From positions 62,001 to 126,000 of the forward strand of contig NZ_JACJRG010000006.1 in NCBI RefSeq assembly GCF_014697125.1: a stretch of DNA of 64,000 bases, given 5' to 3'. This document shows positions 63,865-64,000 of the stretch, piece by piece; positions within the stretch are counted from its first letter, which is position 1; every line of letters begins with the position of its first letter. The translations under genes and the position numbers were made by a program. Below the pieces are notes generated by a model. The model was given only the letters and a program-made list of their open reading frames with translations. It made no database searches and was not told the DNA's origin. The DNA is from Anabaena minutissima FACHB-250. Lineage in GTDB: Bacteria; Cyanobacteriota; Cyanobacteriia; Cyanobacteriales; Nostocaceae.

Positions 63865-64000
63865 ATGAGTATTCACTTTATTGGTACATGGACTGAGCAG
63901 CAATATAACCACTTTCAGAAACTTTGTATGCCGACATTTTTAAAATGGCTATTTAAATGGTTTCCCTGGTTTGGGCTTGGTTATATCCTAGTAAAATTAT
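63865..64000 (+). CDS. 5' end of a membrane protein gene
   Basis: An ATG preceded by AAGGTGAG opens a frame that continues to the window edge (45 codons). The visible part has a short cytosolic start (MSIHFIGTWTEQQYNHFQ), then a hydrophobic Trp-rich segment (KWLFKWFPWFGLGYILV), probably a membrane helix. The full protein cannot be named from this. A 26-codon frame upstream ends in TAATG overlapping its start. Confidence 0.55.
   Translation, partial: MSIHFIGTWTEQQYNHFQKLCMPTFLKWLFKWFPWFGLGYILVKL

Overview
The window comes from the chromosome of a filamentous, heterocyst-forming cyanobacterium of the Nostoc/Anabaena type. The evidence is a HetP-family gene, cyanobacterial genes (ndhP, PSRP-3/Ycf65, a DHNA-CoA thioesterase, DUF3082 after ispE), many HIP1 octamers (GCGATCGC) and abundant short tandem heptamer repeats between genes. 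The species cannot be named from sequence alone. LAYOUT, 1-9 kb: housekeeping genes (3' end of typA, coaE, ilvN, a BON protein, a DHNA-CoA thioesterase), then an APH-kinase/HopA1 pair that looks like the split Ser/Thr dehydratase of class V lanthipeptides and thioamitides, with no precursor gene seen, then TMEM14. 9-18 kb: a DUF815 ATPase, a three-gene set (membrane coiled-coil protein with a TerB-C-like tail, BrxD-like ATPase, BrxHI/Lhr-like helicase) resembling BREX/Ter conflict modules, and a kinase-WD40 fusion. 18-30 kb: PSRP-3, a PEP-CTERM-like secreted protein, a Tat-exported sulfatase next to its formylglycine-generating enzyme, a HAD hydrolase, a c-di-GMP protein, Nif3, a small gene behind a CRP-like site, and an MBL-fold hydrolase. 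A 40-aa ndhP gene lies in the gap after it. 30-35 kb: a plasmid-like segment with parA, a ribbon-helix-helix gene, a 24-bp palindrome in front of parA, xisH-xisI, and a tyrosine recombinase. 35-43 kb: a PAS histidine kinase, two Uma2 nucleases and a GNAT protein, then the most striking locus: a caspase-FGE fusion gene whose 3' end is a variable repeat, with a matching template repeat 188 nt downstream. This is the signature of a diversity-generating retroelement (DGR); 17 of 18 differences fall at template adenines, and no reverse transcriptase gene is in the window. A trypsin-co-occurring-type gene is immediately upstream, followed by a ParD/VapC toxin-antitoxin pair. 43-50 kb: rsmA, ispE, DUF3082, an AraC-type response regulator, a 2-kb gap with nested stem-loops, a hetP homologue, a divergent trpC and a brnT-brnA pair. 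50-64 kb: FecR and SLH-porin genes, a pentapeptide/membrane/CHAT protease, a LuxR regulator, a DUF1822 protein with a sigma factor, two secreted proteins (one with three near-identical 48-aa repeats), a carboxyl-terminal processing protease and a truncated last gene. THEME: the window is rich in signalling and conflict genes typical of multicellular bacteria: two caspase-fold proteases (C14 and CHAT), a kinase-WD40, three TA-like modules, a TerB-C/BrxD/helicase module and a DGR target cassette.
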